The notes under the pieces are model-generated. The model ran no database searches, was not told the origin of the DNA, and was given only the letters and a program-made list of their open reading frames with translations. Of a stretch of 64,000 bases of DNA, positions 62,389-64,000 are shown piece after piece. Numbering within the stretch: position 1 is the stretch's first letter; every line of letters starts with the position of its first letter. The position numbers and the translations under genes are program-made. This DNA comes from CAVYHX01 sp963768415. Its GTDB lineage: Bacteria; Pseudomonadota; Gammaproteobacteria; UBA9214. Location: NCBI GenBank assembly GCA_963768415.1, contig CAVYHX010000037.1, positions 1-64,000 of the forward strand, read 5' to 3'.

Positions 62389-63594
62389 ATGCATCTGGAT
62401 CCCGCGCTGCCAACACTGGTAGCAATCATTGCCATCATCCTGCTCATCGGTCTGTCACTGCAACTCATGCGGCAACCCCAGGTGATCGGCTATCTAATCG
62501 CAGGTGTCGCAATCGGGCCCTTCGGTTTTGCCCTGTTGACGGATACAGAACTGGCCACGCGACTGGGAAGCTATGGCGTGGTGTTGCTATTGTTCTTCGT
62601 TGGAATGGAGGTAGCACCACGAGAACTCATCTCCAGCTGGCGGATTGCAGTCCTTGGAACACTGGTACAGGTCGCACTCAGCATCGCCCTGGTGATACCG
62701 ATTGGCCTGTGGTTCGCCTGGCCAATGGAACGAATTATCCTGATGGGTTTTGTCACGAGTCTCAGCAGTACGGCGGTAATCATAAAACTGCTGCAGGATT
62801 CGGGCGAGCTCAAATGCAAGATAGGCCAGGACATCCTGGGCATCTTGCTCGTTCAGGACCTGATCATAATTCCCATGTTGATTATTATCGGTCTGCTCGG
62901 CGGATCGACACCGGGCTGGAGTGATTTTGGCATTCAGATTGGCGGAGCCACAGTAATTATCACGATGCTGTTATGGGCACTGTCCGGGGACACATTTCAT
63001 TTGCCATTTGGGCATCTGATCCGCAAAAACCATGAACTACAGGTATTCGCGGCCTTAATGGTCTGTCTTGGGTTTTCCTTACTAACGGGTTTGGCGCAGC
63101 TTTCAACCGCACTTGGGGCTTTTGCAGCCGGAATCCTGGTCACTGCAGCGCGCGAGACACGGTGGGTCCATCATGCCCTGGAGCCGTTCAGGGTTATTTT
63201 TGTCGCATTATTTTTTGTCTCAGTCGGAATCCTGGTTGATATGGCTTTCATCATTTCGCATGCAATTCAGGTCTTACTGCTGGTACTCATTGTCCTGGTG
63301 GGCAACACGTTGCTGAATGGGATGATCCTGCATTTTCTCGGATATCGCTGGCGGGAAAGTCTGTATGCAGGCGCAATGCTCGGACAGATCGGAGAATTTT
63401 CCTTTGTGCTCGCTGCCGTTGGGCTGACAGCCGGTATTATTACCGATGTCGCTTACCAGTACACAATTGCGGTGATTGCGCTATCGCTGCTCGTCAGCCC
63501 CTTCTGGATCTGGGGAGCCCGGCGGACACTCAAGGTCACGCAGCTCGACATGAATACCGGTTCCGGTAATCCGGAAGCCGTACCACCAGCATGA
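62389..63594 (+). CDS. CPA2-family (Kef-type) cation:proton antiporter
   Basis: 401 aa, intact. KefB/KefC-like membrane domain with QVIGYLIAGVAIGPFG, VVLLLFFVGMEVAPREL, FVTSLSSTAVIIKLLQDSGE and GILLVQDLIIIPMLI, ending without an RCK domain. Q-D in the LVQDL position is typical of the K+/H+ branch (compare VIDDV in the gene upstream), so the pair may differ in ion or stoichiometry. Encoded 16 nt after the first antiporter, almost certainly the same transcript. Confidence 0.92.
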   Translation: MHLDPALPTLVAIIAIILLIGLSLQLMRQPQVIGYLIAGVAIGPFGFALLTDTELATRLGSYGVVLLLFFVGMEVAPRELISSWRIAVLGTLVQVALSIALVIPIGLWFAWPMERIILMGFVTSLSSTAVIIKLLQDSGELKCKIGQDILGILLVQDLIIIPMLIIIGLLGGSTPGWSDFGIQIGGATVIITMLLWALSGDTFHLPFGHLIRKNHELQVFAALMVCLGFSLLTGLAQLSTALGAFAAGILVTAARETRWVHHALEPFRVIFVALFFVSVGILVDMAFIISHAIQVLLLVLIVLVGNTLLNGMILHFLGYRWRESLYAGAMLGQIGEFSFVLAAVGLTAGIITDVAYQYTIAVIALSLLVSPFWIWGARRTLKVTQLDMNTGSGNPEAVPPA

Positions 63595-63795
63595 TAACTT
63601 CTACGGGCCACCCGTGACATTAACACCGGGTGAACGCATTTCCCATGATGACCTGACCGCACACGCAAACCGCAAAACAGATCACTCTGCACTGCCTGAT
63701 ATCCAAGTCACCGCTTGATCACCACTTTGCATACAAAAACACTGTAAGTAATCACCTGCGACCCTGTATGACCCCCTGAGAGTATTTCTTGTCGA

Positions 63796-64000
63796 CTAGC
63801 TGAAGTCCCGCAGAACAATACCCCGCAGTAACCGGCCAAGAATGTCTGCCCCGGTAATGACGCGTTTTTCATCGGCCCAAATCAGAATAAGATCATCATT
63901 GATGACGTCATCCACTTCGGATTTCGCATACACCCGCAAGCGCGTTATAACCTTGCCAAGCAAGGTACTCGAGTCCGTGACGATGATGGGACGGTGGCAA
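63796..64000 (-). CDS. C-terminal end of a CNNM-type protein (partial)
   Basis: The last 67 residues are visible; the gene enters from the right edge. They read RPIIVTDSSTLLGKVITRLRV, then DDVINDDLILIWADEKRVITGADILGRLLRGI and stop. The DDxIxxDLILIW...RVITGADILGRLLRGI pattern is typical of the C-terminal tail of DUF21/CNNM-like membrane proteins. With only the tail present the assignment is tentative. Confidence 0.55.
   Translation of the reverse strand, partial: CHRPIIVTDSSTLLGKVITRLRVYAKSEVDDVINDDLILIWADEKRVITGADILGRLLRGIVLRDFS

Noticed and set aside
1..64000. tRNA, rRNA, integrase or IS genes
   Set aside because: No cloverleaf, rRNA-like or transposase/integrase coding sequence was recognised on either strand.

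Overview
The window looks like chromosomal DNA of a free-living, respiratory gammaproteobacterium, probably a sulfur oxidiser. The evidence is gammaproteobacterial-style protein families (outer-membrane phospholipase A, ChrA, SufBCD, CorA, CPA2 antiporters), many exported c-type cytochrome-like proteins, a Gly/Tyr-rich secreted protein resembling the sulfur globule proteins of purple sulfur bacteria, and FNR-type boxes. There is no phage, integrase, transposase, CRISPR array, rRNA or tRNA. Taxonomy below class level cannot be read from the sequence.

Layout. 0-1.3 kb: end of a BON-domain lipoprotein and an L,D-transpeptidase. 1.3-1.45 kb: palindromic repeats. 1.47-6.24 kb: a suf Fe-S assembly operon (sufB-C-D-T-A-E, minus strand) that lacks sufS and has an IscR-type site in front of it. 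6.5-9.97 kb: a decayed histidine kinase, a GAF-GGDEF diguanylate cyclase, OMPLA and a CDGSH Fe-S protein. 10.1-16.5 kb: housekeeping and transport genes (class II aldolase, DUF1499, NlpC/P60, SLC13 permease, haem-binding DUF3365, ChrA, DUF1304). 16.6-25.6 kb: a nine-gene operon for a TolQ/TolR/TonB-like trans-envelope machine with large TPR proteins and an AgmX/GltJ-type C-terminal domain. 25.8-29.4 kb: outer-membrane barrel, cupredoxin-like protein and CACHE-HAMP nucleotide cyclase. 30.5-34.7 kb: RND efflux pump with its adaptor. 34.9-48.3 kb: an unusual exported redox region (ApbE; Tat-exported DUF1501-like protein; duplicated-cytochrome/LamG lipoprotein; CxxCH protein; divergently a hydrazine-synthase-alpha-like haem lipoprotein; then SH3-barrel, barrel, TlpA, DUF4266, DUF3570). 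48.3-49.4 kb: an orphan EncFtn-type ferritin and the sulfur-globule-like protein, divergent around a perfect FNR box. 49.4-55.8 kb: TPR / CRTAC1 / membrane pentahaem-TPR operon with an FNR-like site upstream. 56-64 kb: MscS-type channel, CorA, CNNM/CorC protein behind a terminator-like leader, two CPA2 antiporters and the end of a second CNNM-like gene.

How the genes fit together. The common theme is envelope and redox physiology: Fe-S assembly, exported haem proteins and their maturation or flavinylation helpers, iron storage, a possible sulfur store, and ion homeostasis. The least familiar parts are the 36-44 kb haem/LamG/HzsA-like locus, the ExbB-ExbD-ExbD-AgmX/TPR operon, and the FNR box between the ferritin and the sulfur-globule-like gene.

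Quality caveat. Many otherwise canonical genes are interrupted by single-base frameshifts (L,D-transpeptidase, sufB, sufC, sufD, SLC13, DUF3365, AgmX, ExbD, a TPR gene, an RND adaptor, the HzsA-like gene and CNNM). They are dense in 0-24 kb and rare afterwards. Because the suf operon is normally essential when it is the main Fe-S system, I treat most of these as sequence errors and annotate the full gene span. The histidine kinase fragment is the one case that looks truly degenerate.
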